Positions 22,297-32,076 of a DNA stretch of 43,734 bases are shown here, piece after piece. Positions within the stretch are counted from its first letter, which is position 1. Each line of letters begins with the position of its first letter. The stretch is from assembly GCA_035506535.1 (NCBI GenBank), contig DATJPE010000058.1, positions 1 through 43,734 of the forward strand, in the 5' to 3' direction. This stretch comes from Actinomycetes bacterium (lineage in GTDB: Bacteria; Actinomycetota; Actinomycetes; DATJPE01). The notes beneath the pieces are model-generated. The model ran no database searches. It was not told the origin of the DNA and saw only the letters and a list, made by a program, of their open reading frames with translations. A program made the translations under genes and the position numbers.

Positions 22297-23811
22297 TCAG
22301 GGGTGCGGCGCTAGGCCGATGTCCTTGGCCACCCGCAGGCCCGACCTCACCGCACTCTCCATGTACTGCCCCATGGCCTCCGTGTGCTCCCCCGCGAACC
22401 GCAGCGGGCCGTGCGCCCTCCGGAAGGCCGGCTTGGCCGTCAGCATCTGGCCCGGGCGGTAGTTCGCGTAGCCACCGCCGGTGAACGGCTCATCGGCCCA
22501 CGCCATCGTCGCCGCCGGGTAGCGGTGGTCCTCGTGGTCGAGCACCTCTGGGAACACGCGCCGCAGCTGCGCCTCGACGAGCGCGACCCGCTTCTCCGGT
22601 GTCAGGTGAGTGATCGTCCGACCGGCTGCGCCGCCGCCGGTGAAGGCCACCAGCGCCCCGTTCGGAGCCGAGGGTGTCGAGTCGGTGGCGTCCCACGAAT
22701 AGGTGTACGTCAGGTCTGTCAGCGACTCGCCGGTCCAACCCGCACGCCGCCAGGGATGGCCGCGGTAGGGCACGACGACCTTGGTGATGTCGTCGAGCAA
22801 CGAGGAGTTCACGGCCTCCTGGATCGGCGGCGGCAGCGCAGGGTCGAACGCGATCGCACTCAACGTGGGCGGTGGGGATGCGATGACCACGTGGGCTCCC
22901 GGATAGACCCCGGTCGCCGTCCGCACCATTGCGAGTCCGGGTTGGGTACGGACCGACACGACCGGTTCGCCCAGCCGAAGCCGTACGCGCGACTGGCGGG
23001 CCAAGTACGAGGCCATCGCCTCGGCAAGCCCCTGGTTGCCGCCATGCACGCGAAGGGCTTCCACCACCGCGTCACTCGAGCTGCCGAAGTTCTCCTGCTG
23101 GGCGTAGAAGAGCAGCGAGATGTCCTTCGACGCCGTCCCGTAGTCGCTGACGATGAAGCCAGCCTCCCAGACCCGCCGGCCGACGGCAGTCATGCCGAGG
23201 CGGTCGGCCCACTGCGCCAGTGACATGGCGTCCAGGCGCTCAGCCTGCTCGGAACGCTCGGGGTTCTCGGGATCCACCTGTGCGGCAAGGCGCGCGGTCG
23301 CGTCCGTGACGAGCTGGATGTCGTCATACAGATCGCCGCCGCGCCGCTCCACACGCGCGCTGTAGTCCGCACGCCGGCCGTCCCAGGACAGGGCGACTCG
23401 TTGTGACTTGTCTCGGACGTCGGTCCCCAGACCGAACCGGTCCAGCAGGCCCAACAGCACATGATGATCGCGGTCGATGAACTCAGCACCCATCTCGACA
23501 TGCGTCCCCACGCCGAAGGCGTCGCGCAGCGTGTGCACCCGTCCGCCCACACGATCACGCGCCTCGATCACGTCGACGTCCCAGCCCTGGTCCAGCAGGG
23601 TCAGGGCGCAGGACAGCCCGGCCAGGCCCGCACCGACCACGACCACCCGCTTACGCGTGCCGACATCTGGGCGCGCCGACGTACGGACTGGAGACGCGAC
23701 ACGGCGCGTGTTGTCGTCCGCCCGCCTGGCCACGGCATCCGCCCCCACGGCAGCCGCGCCGAGAACCCCGGCAACCAGCAGGGCCCGACGACTGACTCGC
23801 GGACCGTCCAC
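22297..23811 (-). CDS. Tat-exported flavin monoamine oxidase family protein
   Basis: The protein is 504 residues from the GTG at 23811, chosen because a GGAGGAGG lies just upstream and the Tat signal follows at once: SRRALLVAGVLGAAAVGADAVA (7-28). The mature part begins with the Rossmann motif RVVVVGAGLAGLSCALTLL and EARDRVGGRVHTL, and ends with the FAD motif RFAGEHTEAMGQYMESAVRSG. It contains the usual THVEMGAEFID block. Such enzymes oxidise primary or polyamines outside the membrane, releasing aldehyde, ammonia and peroxide. The substrate is unknown. It sits between the composite cluster and the methylated-amine genes. Confidence 0.9.
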   Translation of the reverse strand: MDGPRVSRRALLVAGVLGAAAVGADAVARRADDNTRRVASPVRTSARPDVGTRKRVVVVGAGLAGLSCALTLLDQGWDVDVIEARDRVGGRVHTLRDAFGVGTHVEMGAEFIDRDHHVLLGLLDRFGLGTDVRDKSQRVALSWDGRRADYSARVERRGGDLYDDIQLVTDATARLAAQVDPENPERSEQAERLDAMSLAQWADRLGMTAVGRRVWEAGFIVSDYGTASKDISLLFYAQQENFGSSSDAVVEALRVHGGNQGLAEAMASYLARQSRVRLRLGEPVVSVRTQPGLAMVRTATGVYPGAHVVIASPPPTLSAIAFDPALPPPIQEAVNSSLLDDITKVVVPYRGHPWRRAGWTGESLTDLTYTYSWDATDSTPSAPNGALVAFTGGGAAGRTITHLTPEKRVALVEAQLRRVFPEVLDHEDHRYPAATMAWADEPFTGGGYANYRPGQMLTAKPAFRRAHGPLRFAGEHTEAMGQYMESAVRSGLRVAKDIGLAPHP

Positions 23812-23929
23812 GACCGCCCACCTCCTCCCCAGGAATCGTCGCCCCTTCAGGATGCTCGCACCGGCCCCGCCGAGGAGCCTGCACCGGCCGAGCCGGACTG
23901 AACCGTCGGTCAGGATAGGGTCGGGGCTC

Positions 23930-26380
23930 ATGGCCGACCTTCCGTCACGGGCCCGCGTCGTCATCGTCGGTGGGGGCGTGATCGGCTGCAGCGTCGCCTA
24001 CCACCTCAGTGCGCTCGGGGTCAGCGACGTCGTCCTCGTCGAGCGCCACGACCTCACGGCCGGGACCACCTGGCACGCGGCCGGACTGATCACCAGCGCG
24101 GGCATGGTCGACGAGACCTCGCTGTGGATGGCGCGGTACTCCCGCGACCTGTACACCCGCCTGGAGGCCGAGACCGGCCACTCCACCGGCTTCCGCCCCA
24201 TCGGCCACCTGCACCTCGCGACGACGCCGCAGCGGCTCGAGACGCTGCGCCGGGAGCGCTCCTTCCAGCGCGGCTTCGGCGTCGACAACGTCGAGATCTC
24301 CGCGGCCGAGGTCGCCGAGCTGTCGCCGATCACCGCGGTCGACGACATCCTCGCGGCGTCGTACGTCGCCGACGAGGGGCGCGCGGATCCGGTCGGCGTG
24401 GCCACCGCGCTGTCGAAGGGAGCCACCGCGCGCGGCGTCACCATCGTCAAGGGCGTGTCGGTCACCGGCGTGCGGACCAGCGCCGGGCGGGTCAGCGCGG
24501 TCACCAGCGACGCCGGTGAGATCGAGTGCGAGACGGTCGTGCTCGCAACCGGCCTGTGGACGCGCGAGCTCGCGCGGCGATGCGGCATCGACGTACCGCT
24601 GCAGGCCGCCGAGCACTACTACCTGCTCACCGAGCCGTTCGACGGCGTGCACCGCGACCTGCCGGTCATCGAGGACCCCGACCGCTACGCCTACTACCGC
24701 GAGGAGGGCGGCGGCCTGCTGGTCGGCCTCTTCGAGCCCGTCGGCGCGCCCTGGGCGCTCGACCGACCGCCGGCCGACTTCGCCTTCGGCACGATCGCGC
24801 CGGACTGGGAGCGCATGACGCCGTACCTCGAGGCCGCCATGCAGCGCTACCCGGCGCTCGCCGACGCCGGACTCCGGACGTTCTTCTGCGGTCCGGAGTC
24901 GTTCACCCCCGACCTGCACCCGATGCTCGGGCCGACCCCGGAGGTCGACGGCGTGTACGTCGCCGCCGGGCTCAACAGCCTCGGCATCCTGCTCGGCGGC
25001 GGGGTGGGAAGCGTGGTGGCGCAGTGGATCGTGGACGGTCGTGCGCCGGTCGACGTCACGCACTACTCCGTCGAGCGGGCACTGCCGTACGAGACCACGC
25101 GGGCCTTCCGTGGGGACCGCGTCCGCGAGAGCCTCGGGGTGCTGTTCGGCGACGGGGTGTGGCCGACCTTCCAGTGGCGGACCGGCCGCGGCATCCGGCG
25201 TTCGGCGATCCACGACCGGCTGGCAGCCCTCGGCGCGCGGTTCGGCCAGTCGAGCGGATGGGAGTACCCGCTGTGGTTCGCGGGACCGGACGCGGGCGGC
25301 GTCCCCACCGAGACCACCTGGGGTCGCGCCGCGTCGTTCGACACGGTCGCGCAGGAGCACGCCGCGGTCCGCGAGGCCGTCGGGGTGATGGACATGTCGC
25401 TGATGTCGAAGTTCAGCGTCGAGGGACCGGACGCGCTGACGCTGCTCAACCGGCTGTCCACCAGCGACATCGACGTGCCGGTGGGGACCGTCGTCTACAC
25501 CCAGTGGTGCGACGTCGACGGCGGGCTGCTGGCCGACCTCACGGTGACGCGGCGGGCGGTCGACCGGTTCCTGGTGGTCGTCAGCGACGTGAGCCACCGG
25601 CGAGTTCAGTCGATGCTGCGCCGGGGCCTGCGGCCCCGTGAGGTCGCGGTCACCACCGACATCACCGCGGGGATCACGCTGCTGACCGTGCAGGGCCCGC
25701 GTTCGCGCGAGCTGCTGCAGGCCCTGTCACCTGACGACTGGAGCAACGAGGCCTTCCCCTACCTCACGGCGCGCGAGGTGGAGGTCGGCACGTCGCGGGT
25801 CCTCGCGCTTCGGGTGACCTACCTCGGCGAGCTCGGATACGAGCTGCACATCCCGAGCGACCAGGGCGTGTCCGTGTGGGAGAGCCTCTGCGCGGCGGGC
25901 CCGGCGTACGGCCTGCGGCAGGTCGGCCTGCTGGCGATGGGGTCGCTGCGGCTGGAGAAGGCCTACCGCGACTACGGCGTCGACATCGAGAACACCGACG
26001 ACCCGCTCACCGCGGGGCTGGCGTTCACGATCGCGTGGGACAAGCCGGGCGGGTTCGTCGGCCGCGAAGCGCTGGAGAAGCGCCGCGGCGACCGCTCGGC
26101 GAGGATGGTGGCCGTACGCCTCGACGACCCCGAGCCGCTGCTGGTCGGCGGCGAGCCGGTGCTGCTCGACGGCCAGTGGATCGGGTACGTCCGCGCGGGG
26201 GCGTACGGGTACACCCTCGGGGCGTCGGTCGGCCTCGCCGTCGTCGAGCACGAGGCCGGCGTGACGTCGGACTTGCTCGCCGCCGGCTCCTTCGCGGTCG
26301 ACATCGCCGGGACCCGGGTCCCCGCCACCCTGTCGCTACGGCCGTTCTACGACCCCGATCGGCTGCGGATCCGCGGTTAG
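23930..26380 (+). CDS. Dimethylglycine/sarcosine dehydrogenase-like FAD protein with GcvT domain
   Basis: The 816-residue two-part enzyme has an N-terminal DAO-type FAD domain (VVIVGGGVIGCSVAYHL, 10-26). TAGTTWHAAGL (43-53) contains the histidine H49 that is covalently flavinylated in dimethylglycine and sarcosine dehydrogenases. From about residue 430 a GcvT-type folate-binding half follows (VREAVGVMDMSLMSKFSVEG..., DYGVDIENTDDPLTAGL), ending in a GCV_T C-terminal barrel. It would demethylate an N-methylated glycine and pass the C1 unit to tetrahydrofolate. A TAGGGT at 23916-23921 only 8 bases before the ATG suggests a leaderless or near-leaderless transcript. Confidence 0.9.
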   Translation: MADLPSRARVVIVGGGVIGCSVAYHLSALGVSDVVLVERHDLTAGTTWHAAGLITSAGMVDETSLWMARYSRDLYTRLEAETGHSTGFRPIGHLHLATTPQRLETLRRERSFQRGFGVDNVEISAAEVAELSPITAVDDILAASYVADEGRADPVGVATALSKGATARGVTIVKGVSVTGVRTSAGRVSAVTSDAGEIECETVVLATGLWTRELARRCGIDVPLQAAEHYYLLTEPFDGVHRDLPVIEDPDRYAYYREEGGGLLVGLFEPVGAPWALDRPPADFAFGTIAPDWERMTPYLEAAMQRYPALADAGLRTFFCGPESFTPDLHPMLGPTPEVDGVYVAAGLNSLGILLGGGVGSVVAQWIVDGRAPVDVTHYSVERALPYETTRAFRGDRVRESLGVLFGDGVWPTFQWRTGRGIRRSAIHDRLAALGARFGQSSGWEYPLWFAGPDAGGVPTETTWGRAASFDTVAQEHAAVREAVGVMDMSLMSKFSVEGPDALTLLNRLSTSDIDVPVGTVVYTQWCDVDGGLLADLTVTRRAVDRFLVVVSDVSHRRVQSMLRRGLRPREVAVTTDITAGITLLTVQGPRSRELLQALSPDDWSNEAFPYLTAREVEVGTSRVLALRVTYLGELGYELHIPSDQGVSVWESLCAAGPAYGLRQVGLLAMGSLRLEKAYRDYGVDIENTDDPLTAGLAFTIAWDKPGGFVGREALEKRRGDRSARMVAVRLDDPEPLLVGGEPVLLDGQWIGYVRAGAYGYTLGASVGLAVVEHEAGVTSDLLAAGSFAVDIAGTRVPATLSLRPFYDPDRLRIRG

Positions 26381-26421
26381 CGCCGTACCCCGGCGCCAAC
26401 CAGGTCGGGCCACGCTTCGTG

Positions 26422-26437
26422 CTGACTGAATGGTCAG
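26422..26437. promoter_or_regulatory. Small inverted repeat upstream of the GcvT-fold gene
   Basis: CTGAC (26422-26426) and GTCAG (26433-26437) form an inverted repeat around TGAATG, followed by an AT-rich AAAATAGTAG stretch that could hold a -10 region. It lies in the 110-base gap between the dehydrogenase stop and the GTG at 26491. The symmetric layout resembles TetR-type operators, but no regulator gene is adjacent. Confidence 0.4.
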
Positions 26438-26490
26438 AAAATAGTAGGGTCTGCGTCAGCCGACTTCCCGCGCGAGCGTCAGGAGTGACC

Positions 26491-27696
26491 GTGGTCCTCA
26501 CCACCCCGTTCCACGCGCGACTCGCCGAACTGAACACGGCGCAGCTCTGGTACCACTGGGCGGGCCACCTGTCCGCCACCCAGTACACCACCGCGCCCAA
26601 GCACGAGTACTTCGGCGTGCGCAACGCCGTCGGGATCTTCGACGCATCGCCGCTGTACAAGTACGCGATCGCCGGCCGGGACGCGGAGCGGTTCCTCGGC
26701 GGGATCTTCGCACGCGACATCCGCGCCTGCCGCCCGGGACGGGCGCAGTACACGGTGTGGTGCGACGACCGCGGCTTCGTCCTCGAGGACGGCGTCGTCT
26801 TCCGCCACTCGGAGAACGACTTCCTGCTCACCGCCGCCGAGCCCAACCTGGCGTTCCTGGAGGGCCAGATCGGGCCCCTCGAGGTCCGCATCGACGATGT
26901 CTCGAGGGACTTCGCGGTGCTCGCGGTACAGGGAAAGCGGGCCAGGGCGGCCCTCGCTCCCCTGGTGCCCGAGGTCGCGGAGCTGCGCTACTTCACGCAC
27001 GCCCCCACGAAGATCGCCGGCAGTGCCGTGACGGTGAGCCGGACCGGCTTCAGCGGAGACCTCGGCTTCGAGCTGATGATCCCCGCGGACAACGCCCTCG
27101 CGGTGTTCGACGCGGTCTGGGAGGCCGGCCAGGGGCACCTCATGCGCCCCTACGGCGACATCGCCCTCGACATGCTCAGGATCGAGGGCGGCCTGCCGCT
27201 GATCGGCCGAGAGTTCACCTCGAGTCGTTATGCCTTCAACGACCATGACCGCTTCACTCCCGACGAGCTCGGGCTGGGCTGGCTGCTCAAGGGCATCGAG
27301 GACGAGACGCGTCCGTTCGTCGGTCGGCGCGCGATCCTCGCCGAGCGAACCGAAGGGACCTCTCGCTGGGCCACCGTCGGGATCGTCGTCGACTGGGCCG
27401 ACTACGACGCGCTCTACTACGACGAGGGGCTCATCCCACCCAAGGACGGGCCGGCCGCGTCCTGGGAGACCATGCTCTACGACGAGGAGGGCGAGCGCGC
27501 CGGCTACGCCACCAGCTACGTCTACTCCCCCATGCTCCAGACGCACATCGGCATCGCCCGGGTGAGACCGGAACTCGCGGCACGGGGCACGCGACTCGCG
27601 GTCGAGCAGACCGTCAACCACGCCTACACCTCGGTGCCGGCCACCGTCACCGCCATGCCGTTCTTCAACCCCGAGCGGAAGACCTCGATGCCATGA
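26491..27696 (+). CDS. Aminomethyltransferase-fold (GcvT-like) protein
   Basis: The 401-residue GcvT/DmdA-fold protein is free of any FAD domain. Blocks: EYFGVRNAVGIFDASPLYKYAIAG (N-terminal GcvT signature), IFARDIRACRPGRAQYTVWCDDRGFVLEDGV, SRTGFSGDLGFELMIPAD and DIALDMLRIEGGLPLIGREF. A DHDRFTPDELGLGWLL stretch precedes the C-terminal barrel. It likely binds tetrahydrofolate and demethylates a small methylated amine or sulfur compound. AGGAG at 26481-26485 supports the GTG at 26491; a GTG at 26485 overlaps that box and is less likely. It is coupled to the next flavoprotein by ATGA. Confidence 0.87.
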   Translation: MVLTTPFHARLAELNTAQLWYHWAGHLSATQYTTAPKHEYFGVRNAVGIFDASPLYKYAIAGRDAERFLGGIFARDIRACRPGRAQYTVWCDDRGFVLEDGVVFRHSENDFLLTAAEPNLAFLEGQIGPLEVRIDDVSRDFAVLAVQGKRARAALAPLVPEVAELRYFTHAPTKIAGSAVTVSRTGFSGDLGFELMIPADNALAVFDAVWEAGQGHLMRPYGDIALDMLRIEGGLPLIGREFTSSRYAFNDHDRFTPDELGLGWLLKGIEDETRPFVGRRAILAERTEGTSRWATVGIVVDWADYDALYYDEGLIPPKDGPAASWETMLYDEEGERAGYATSYVYSPMLQTHIGIARVRPELAARGTRLAVEQTVNHAYTSVPATVTAMPFFNPERKTSMP

Positions 27697-29285
27697 GCGA
27701 GATCCACTCCTACGACGCCATCGTCGTCGGCGGCGGCCACAACGGCCTCACCAACGGGGCGTACCTGGCCAAGGCCGGTCTGAGGACCCTCATCCTGGAG
27801 CGACGCCATCTGGTCGGTGGCGCCGCGATCACCGAGGAGCTGTATCCGGGCTTCAGCTTCACGACCTTCTCGTACGCACTGAGTCTGCTCCGGCCGGTGA
27901 TCGTGCACGAGCTCGAGCTCGTGAAGCACGGGTTCAACCCGATCTACATGCCGACGACGTTCGCGCCCATGGAGAACGGGGACTACCTCCTGCTCGGCGC
28001 GGACCGGGACGAGAACCTGCGGGAGATCATGCGGCACAGCCCGCACGACGCCGACGCGATGGACCGGTACGAGCATGACCTGACCCGTGTGCTGCAGCTG
28101 CTGCGGCCGCTGTTCGACCAGCCGCCGCCCAACATCTTCGGCAAGAGCCCGGAGGACGCACAGGACATCGCCTGGCTGCTCGGGCATCTCGGGTCAGCGG
28201 AACCGAAGGTGGTTCACGACGCGGTGCGGCTCATCACCGGCAGCGTCACGGACTTCGTGGACGACTACTTCGAGTCGGAGATCGTGAAGGCCCATATCGC
28301 GGCCAGCGCCACCACAGGCACGAAGGTCGGACCGATGTCGGCCGGCTCCGGGCTGGTCTTCCTGATGATGGCGATGGGCGAGCACGACGGGAACCTCGGC
28401 AGCTGGTCCTTCCACAAGGGAGGCAACGGCGGGTTCACGCAGGTGCTGGCGAGGGCCGCCGAGTCCTTCGGAGCCGAGATCCGGCTCGAGGCGGCGGTCG
28501 ACCACGTCCTGACTCGCGACGGACGCGCGGTGGGGGTCGTCCTCACCGACGGCACCGAGTTCCACGCCGACATCGTGGTGAGCTCCCTCGACCCCAGGCG
28601 GACCTTCACCGAGCTCGTCGACCCGCGCGAGCTGCCCACCGAGCTCGTCGACAGCATCAACCGGTTCCAGTTCAAGGGCACCAGCGCCAAGGTGAACTTC
28701 GCCCTCGACGGCCCTCCCCTCTACCCCGCTCTGGGCTCACGCACGGACCAGTACAGCGGGTTCATCAGCATCGGGCCCACGATCGAGTACCTCGAGCGGG
28801 CGTACGACGCGTCGAAGTACGGCTGGTACAGCGAGCGCCCATACATCGACGGATGCATCCAGTCCTTCATCGACCCCGACATGGCCCCACCAGGCAAGCA
28901 CGTCATGTCGTGCTTCGTGCAGTACGCGCCGTACCACCTCAAGGGCAGCGACTGGGACACCGAACGCGAGGGGTTCGGTGACGTGGTCCAGGCCACGCTG
29001 GAGTCGTTCTTCCCAGGGTTCTCCGATCTCGTGCTGCACCGCGAGATCGTGACCCCACTGGACATCGAGCGGGTGACCGGTCTGTCCGAGGGCAACATCT
29101 ATGCCGGCGACTTCCTGCTGCCGCAGATGTACTTCTTCCGTCCCGCGCCGGGCTGGGCGCAGTACCGCACGCCGATCGACGGCTACTACCAGTGCGGGTC
29201 CGGAACCCATCCGGGTGGTTGCGTCATGGGCGCGCCCGCCAGGCTGGCCAGCCAGGCGATCCTCAAGGACCGCTCCCGGACGTGA
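27693..29285 (+). CDS. NAD(P)/FAD-dependent oxidoreductase of the phytoene desaturase/PYROXD2 type
   Basis: The 530-residue flavoprotein has the N-terminal motif AIVVGGGHNGLTNGAYLAKAGLRTLILERRHLVGGAA. The middle block FHKGGNGGFTQVLARAAESFGAEI is typical of CrtI-like amine/isoprenoid oxidoreductases. The C-terminal region YQCGSGTHPGGCVMGAPARLASQAIL is FAD-binding. The sequence order and length fit the PYROXD2 group rather than carotenoid desaturases, and no carotenoid gene is nearby. ATG at 27693 overlaps the GcvT-like stop, so the two proteins probably act on the same methylated substrate. The substrate is unknown. Confidence 0.88.
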   Translation: MSEIHSYDAIVVGGGHNGLTNGAYLAKAGLRTLILERRHLVGGAAITEELYPGFSFTTFSYALSLLRPVIVHELELVKHGFNPIYMPTTFAPMENGDYLLLGADRDENLREIMRHSPHDADAMDRYEHDLTRVLQLLRPLFDQPPPNIFGKSPEDAQDIAWLLGHLGSAEPKVVHDAVRLITGSVTDFVDDYFESEIVKAHIAASATTGTKVGPMSAGSGLVFLMMAMGEHDGNLGSWSFHKGGNGGFTQVLARAAESFGAEIRLEAAVDHVLTRDGRAVGVVLTDGTEFHADIVVSSLDPRRTFTELVDPRELPTELVDSINRFQFKGTSAKVNFALDGPPLYPALGSRTDQYSGFISIGPTIEYLERAYDASKYGWYSERPYIDGCIQSFIDPDMAPPGKHVMSCFVQYAPYHLKGSDWDTEREGFGDVVQATLESFFPGFSDLVLHREIVTPLDIERVTGLSEGNIYAGDFLLPQMYFFRPAPGWAQYRTPIDGYYQCGSGTHPGGCVMGAPARLASQAILKDRSRT

Positions 29286-29302
29286 CGCGGCAGAGCGCCT
29301 GG

Positions 29303-32074
29303 CTAGCCGATCGGATCGATGGCGCTCGTCATCAGTCGGCTTGCCAGCTGGGCCCGTGACGTGATCTTGAGCTTGGGGAAGATGCGGTACAGGTGCGAGC
29401 CGACAGTGCGTGGCGAGAGGAACAGCTGCTGGCCGATCTCGCGGTTGGAGAGCCCTTGCGCTGCGAGCCGGGCGATCTGCAGCTCCTGAGGGCTGAGCAG
29501 TTCAGCGACCGCCTCGCCCCCCGAGTCCACGCGGTCCCCGGCGGCGCGCAGCTCTCGGCGGACCTGGGCGGCCCAGGCGGTGGCACCGATGACCTCGTAG
29601 GCGGCGAGAGCGGCGTGCAGGGGCTCGCGGGATTCGGCAACTCGGCGCTGCCGGCGAAGCCATTCGCCGTACGCCTGCTGGATGCGGGCGCGATGCCACG
29701 GCCAACGGCTCAGGTCGGCGGCCAGGGCCTCCCTGAACAGCCGCTCCGCCTGGGCGTCGTCGGCGAGGACCGGCCTCGCGTAGAGCAGGTGAGCTAGCAG
29801 CAAGGGTGACGGCGCCTCCTCATGGACCTTCTCCATGTCGGCCAGGACGACGCGCGCCTCAGGAACCCGATCACATCGAACGGCAGCCTCCGCTAGATAC
29901 ATGAGACCGGAGAGCTGTTCGCGCGAATGATGGCTGGGGTCCCCCGGATCGAAGAGCTGGACGAGGGCGGTGAACGCGTCGTCGTATCGACCGCTGGCGA
30001 GGTAGGCGAAGCCTCGCGCCTGCTGCGCGCAGGCCAGGAAGTCGGTGAGCGCGTGCTGCGCCGGGGCGTTGATCACCTCGGCGGCCAGCGCCAACGCCTG
30101 GGTGCTGTCGCCACGCAGCCCCGCCGCGCGGGCCGCATTGACCTGGTTCCCCGCGTGCCACACGGGCTGTCCGGTGTCCTGGGCAAGCCTGCGCCCCTCC
30201 TCTGAGGCGGCTTCCGTGCGGGTCCAATCACCAAGGTCGAGCCAGATCGCGCCCTGCATGCCGAGGACGTGGATGAGCAAGCCGATACGACCTTGCTCGC
30301 GCAGGCGCCGTTCGGACCGGTCGAGGAACTCGGCCGCGCGCACCTGGTCGCCGACGGCGTGGGCAGCCATGCCCAGCACGCGGAGAGCGTCCGCGTCGGT
30401 GACCGTCTCCACGCGGATCGAATCAAGTGCCCGCAGGACCTCGTCGGCCCTGTGCAGTGGTTCGGCGACGGCCAGCGCGGCGAGGTAGCGCGGGTCGTCA
30501 CGGGCGGATGACAGGGACTCGGCGACGCTCGCGACCGCGGCGTTCGCGTCAGGAGCGGTGCGCGCCCACCAGCAGCGCAGCGCGGCACCGAGGAGGAGGT
30601 TCAGGGCCAGGTCCATGTCCCCCGCGGCAGCCGAGCGCCTGGCGATGGCGCAGAGGTCCTTGACGCGAACACTGTCTCCCGGGATCCCGTCGTTGAAGAT
30701 CTCGCGCAACCATTCCACCCGAGCCCGGTCGAGCTCGGTGAGAGCCTGCGTCTCTGCAGCGGACACGAACCGGTCCACCATGTCGGCGCGACCGAGTCCG
30801 AAGCTCAGCTCGGCAGCCAGGAGGAGGCGTCGACCACGCTTCGTCGAGTCGGTGGTGAGGTCGGCGGAACGCTCCAGCGCGGCGATCGCGGCATCGACCC
30901 AACCACGTCGGGCGCTCTCGACGTGGCTCGTCTCCAGCTCGTCGGCGAGGTCGTCGTCAGGCCCCACGATCGCCTTGGACCGATGCCACACTCTGCGATA
31001 GGACTGATCGCGCAGGCTGGCCGCGAGCGCCTCGTGAGCAAGCTGGCGGCGGGTGACCGTCTCGGCCTGCAGAATGGCCGAGCGCACGAGCGGGTGGCGA
31101 AAGCGGAGCCTGCGTTCGTCGAAGCTGACGAGGTTGAAGGCGGCGGCGGGCTCCAGCTCGGCCAGAGTTGTCCGGCTCCCGCGCAGCGCAGTCGCGGCCG
31201 TGAGGATCTCGGCCAGGTCGTTCTCGTCGTCGACCGCGGCGACGAGGAGCAGGTCACGCGTGACCTGCGGAAGCTCGGGGAGGCGGGCCGCGAACGCCCG
31301 CTCGAGGCGAGCGCTCATCGGCAAGAAGTCGGAGCGTGGTCGCGAGGACAGCGAGGCGCGCTGCAGAGCGGTCGGCAGCTCGACGAGAGCGAGCGGATTT
31401 CCATACGCCTGCCTGAGGATCGCCTCGCGCTCAGAAGGCTCGAGCTCGGCGGCCACGGACTGGAGCAGGTCACGGGACGCGCTCTCGTCGAGTCCCAGAA
31501 GCTCGAGCTCGCGGAGTGTGTCGCCACGCCACTGCCCCGCGCTGTGCCCGGTCCGCAGAGTGGCGACCAGCAGGATCGGATCCTCGCCGAGGCGACGCAT
31601 GACGAAGGCCAGCGTCTCGCTGGTCGCGGAGTCCAGCCACTGCAGGTCGTCGACGAGAACCACCACGGGGCGGTTCGCCGCCACCTCGGTGAGCAGGTTC
31701 AGCGTCGCAAGGGCCACCATGAACACCTGTGGGGGCGGCCCGTCCTGCAGGCCAAGGGCGGTGAGGATGGCCCGGCTCTGTGTGTCAGGGAGCCGGTCGA
31801 TCTCCGGGAGGAGCGGGGAGATGAGCTGCAGGAGACCCACGTACGGCATCCCGGCCTCCGCCTCGATGCCGGTCGTCTCCAGAACCTCGAAGCCGGCGGG
31901 GCTGGCCAATGCACGCGTCTCGCGCAGCACCGACGTCTTGCCGATCCCCGCCTCACCGCTGATGAGCAGCGCACCTCCCGCATCCTCGACCGAGGCGAGG
32001 AGCTCGCGGATGTAGTCGAGCTCGGAGTCCCGGCCGACGAGGGTGATCTCCTGACGCGCCGACGAACGATCCAT
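29303..32074 (-). CDS. LAL-type regulator: AAA ATPase with C-terminal LuxR helix-turn-helix
   Basis: The 923-residue MalT/LAL-type regulator has Walker A GEAGIGKT (40-47) and Walker B VVVLVDDLQWLD. A long alpha-helical TPR-like middle follows, and a LuxR domain fills the last 65 residues (LSPQELQIARLAAQGLSNREIGQQLFLSPRTVGSHLYRIFPKLKI). The ATG at 32074 starts 2 bases after the upstream paralogue's stop; the frame is open further upstream but inside that gene. It probably binds a metabolite and activates transcription in its ATP-bound form. The target is unknown; nearby candidates are the amine-metabolism genes and the MFS transporter. Confidence 0.92.
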   Translation of the reverse strand: MDRSSARQEITLVGRDSELDYIRELLASVEDAGGALLISGEAGIGKTSVLRETRALASPAGFEVLETTGIEAEAGMPYVGLLQLISPLLPEIDRLPDTQSRAILTALGLQDGPPPQVFMVALATLNLLTEVAANRPVVVLVDDLQWLDSATSETLAFVMRRLGEDPILLVATLRTGHSAGQWRGDTLRELELLGLDESASRDLLQSVAAELEPSEREAILRQAYGNPLALVELPTALQRASLSSRPRSDFLPMSARLERAFAARLPELPQVTRDLLLVAAVDDENDLAEILTAATALRGSRTTLAELEPAAAFNLVSFDERRLRFRHPLVRSAILQAETVTRRQLAHEALAASLRDQSYRRVWHRSKAIVGPDDDLADELETSHVESARRGWVDAAIAALERSADLTTDSTKRGRRLLLAAELSFGLGRADMVDRFVSAAETQALTELDRARVEWLREIFNDGIPGDSVRVKDLCAIARRSAAAGDMDLALNLLLGAALRCWWARTAPDANAAVASVAESLSSARDDPRYLAALAVAEPLHRADEVLRALDSIRVETVTDADALRVLGMAAHAVGDQVRAAEFLDRSERRLREQGRIGLLIHVLGMQGAIWLDLGDWTRTEAASEEGRRLAQDTGQPVWHAGNQVNAARAAGLRGDSTQALALAAEVINAPAQHALTDFLACAQQARGFAYLASGRYDDAFTALVQLFDPGDPSHHSREQLSGLMYLAEAAVRCDRVPEARVVLADMEKVHEEAPSPLLLAHLLYARPVLADDAQAERLFREALAADLSRWPWHRARIQQAYGEWLRRQRRVAESREPLHAALAAYEVIGATAWAAQVRRELRAAGDRVDSGGEAVAELLSPQELQIARLAAQGLSNREIGQQLFLSPRTVGSHLYRIFPKLKITSRAQLASRLMTSAIDPIG

Positions 32075-32076
32075 CG

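Noticed and set aside
27693-29285. Carotenoid biosynthesis (phytoene desaturase)
   Set aside because: No phytoene synthase or cyclase is nearby, and the gene is coupled to a GcvT-fold protein; PYROXD2-like is more consistent.
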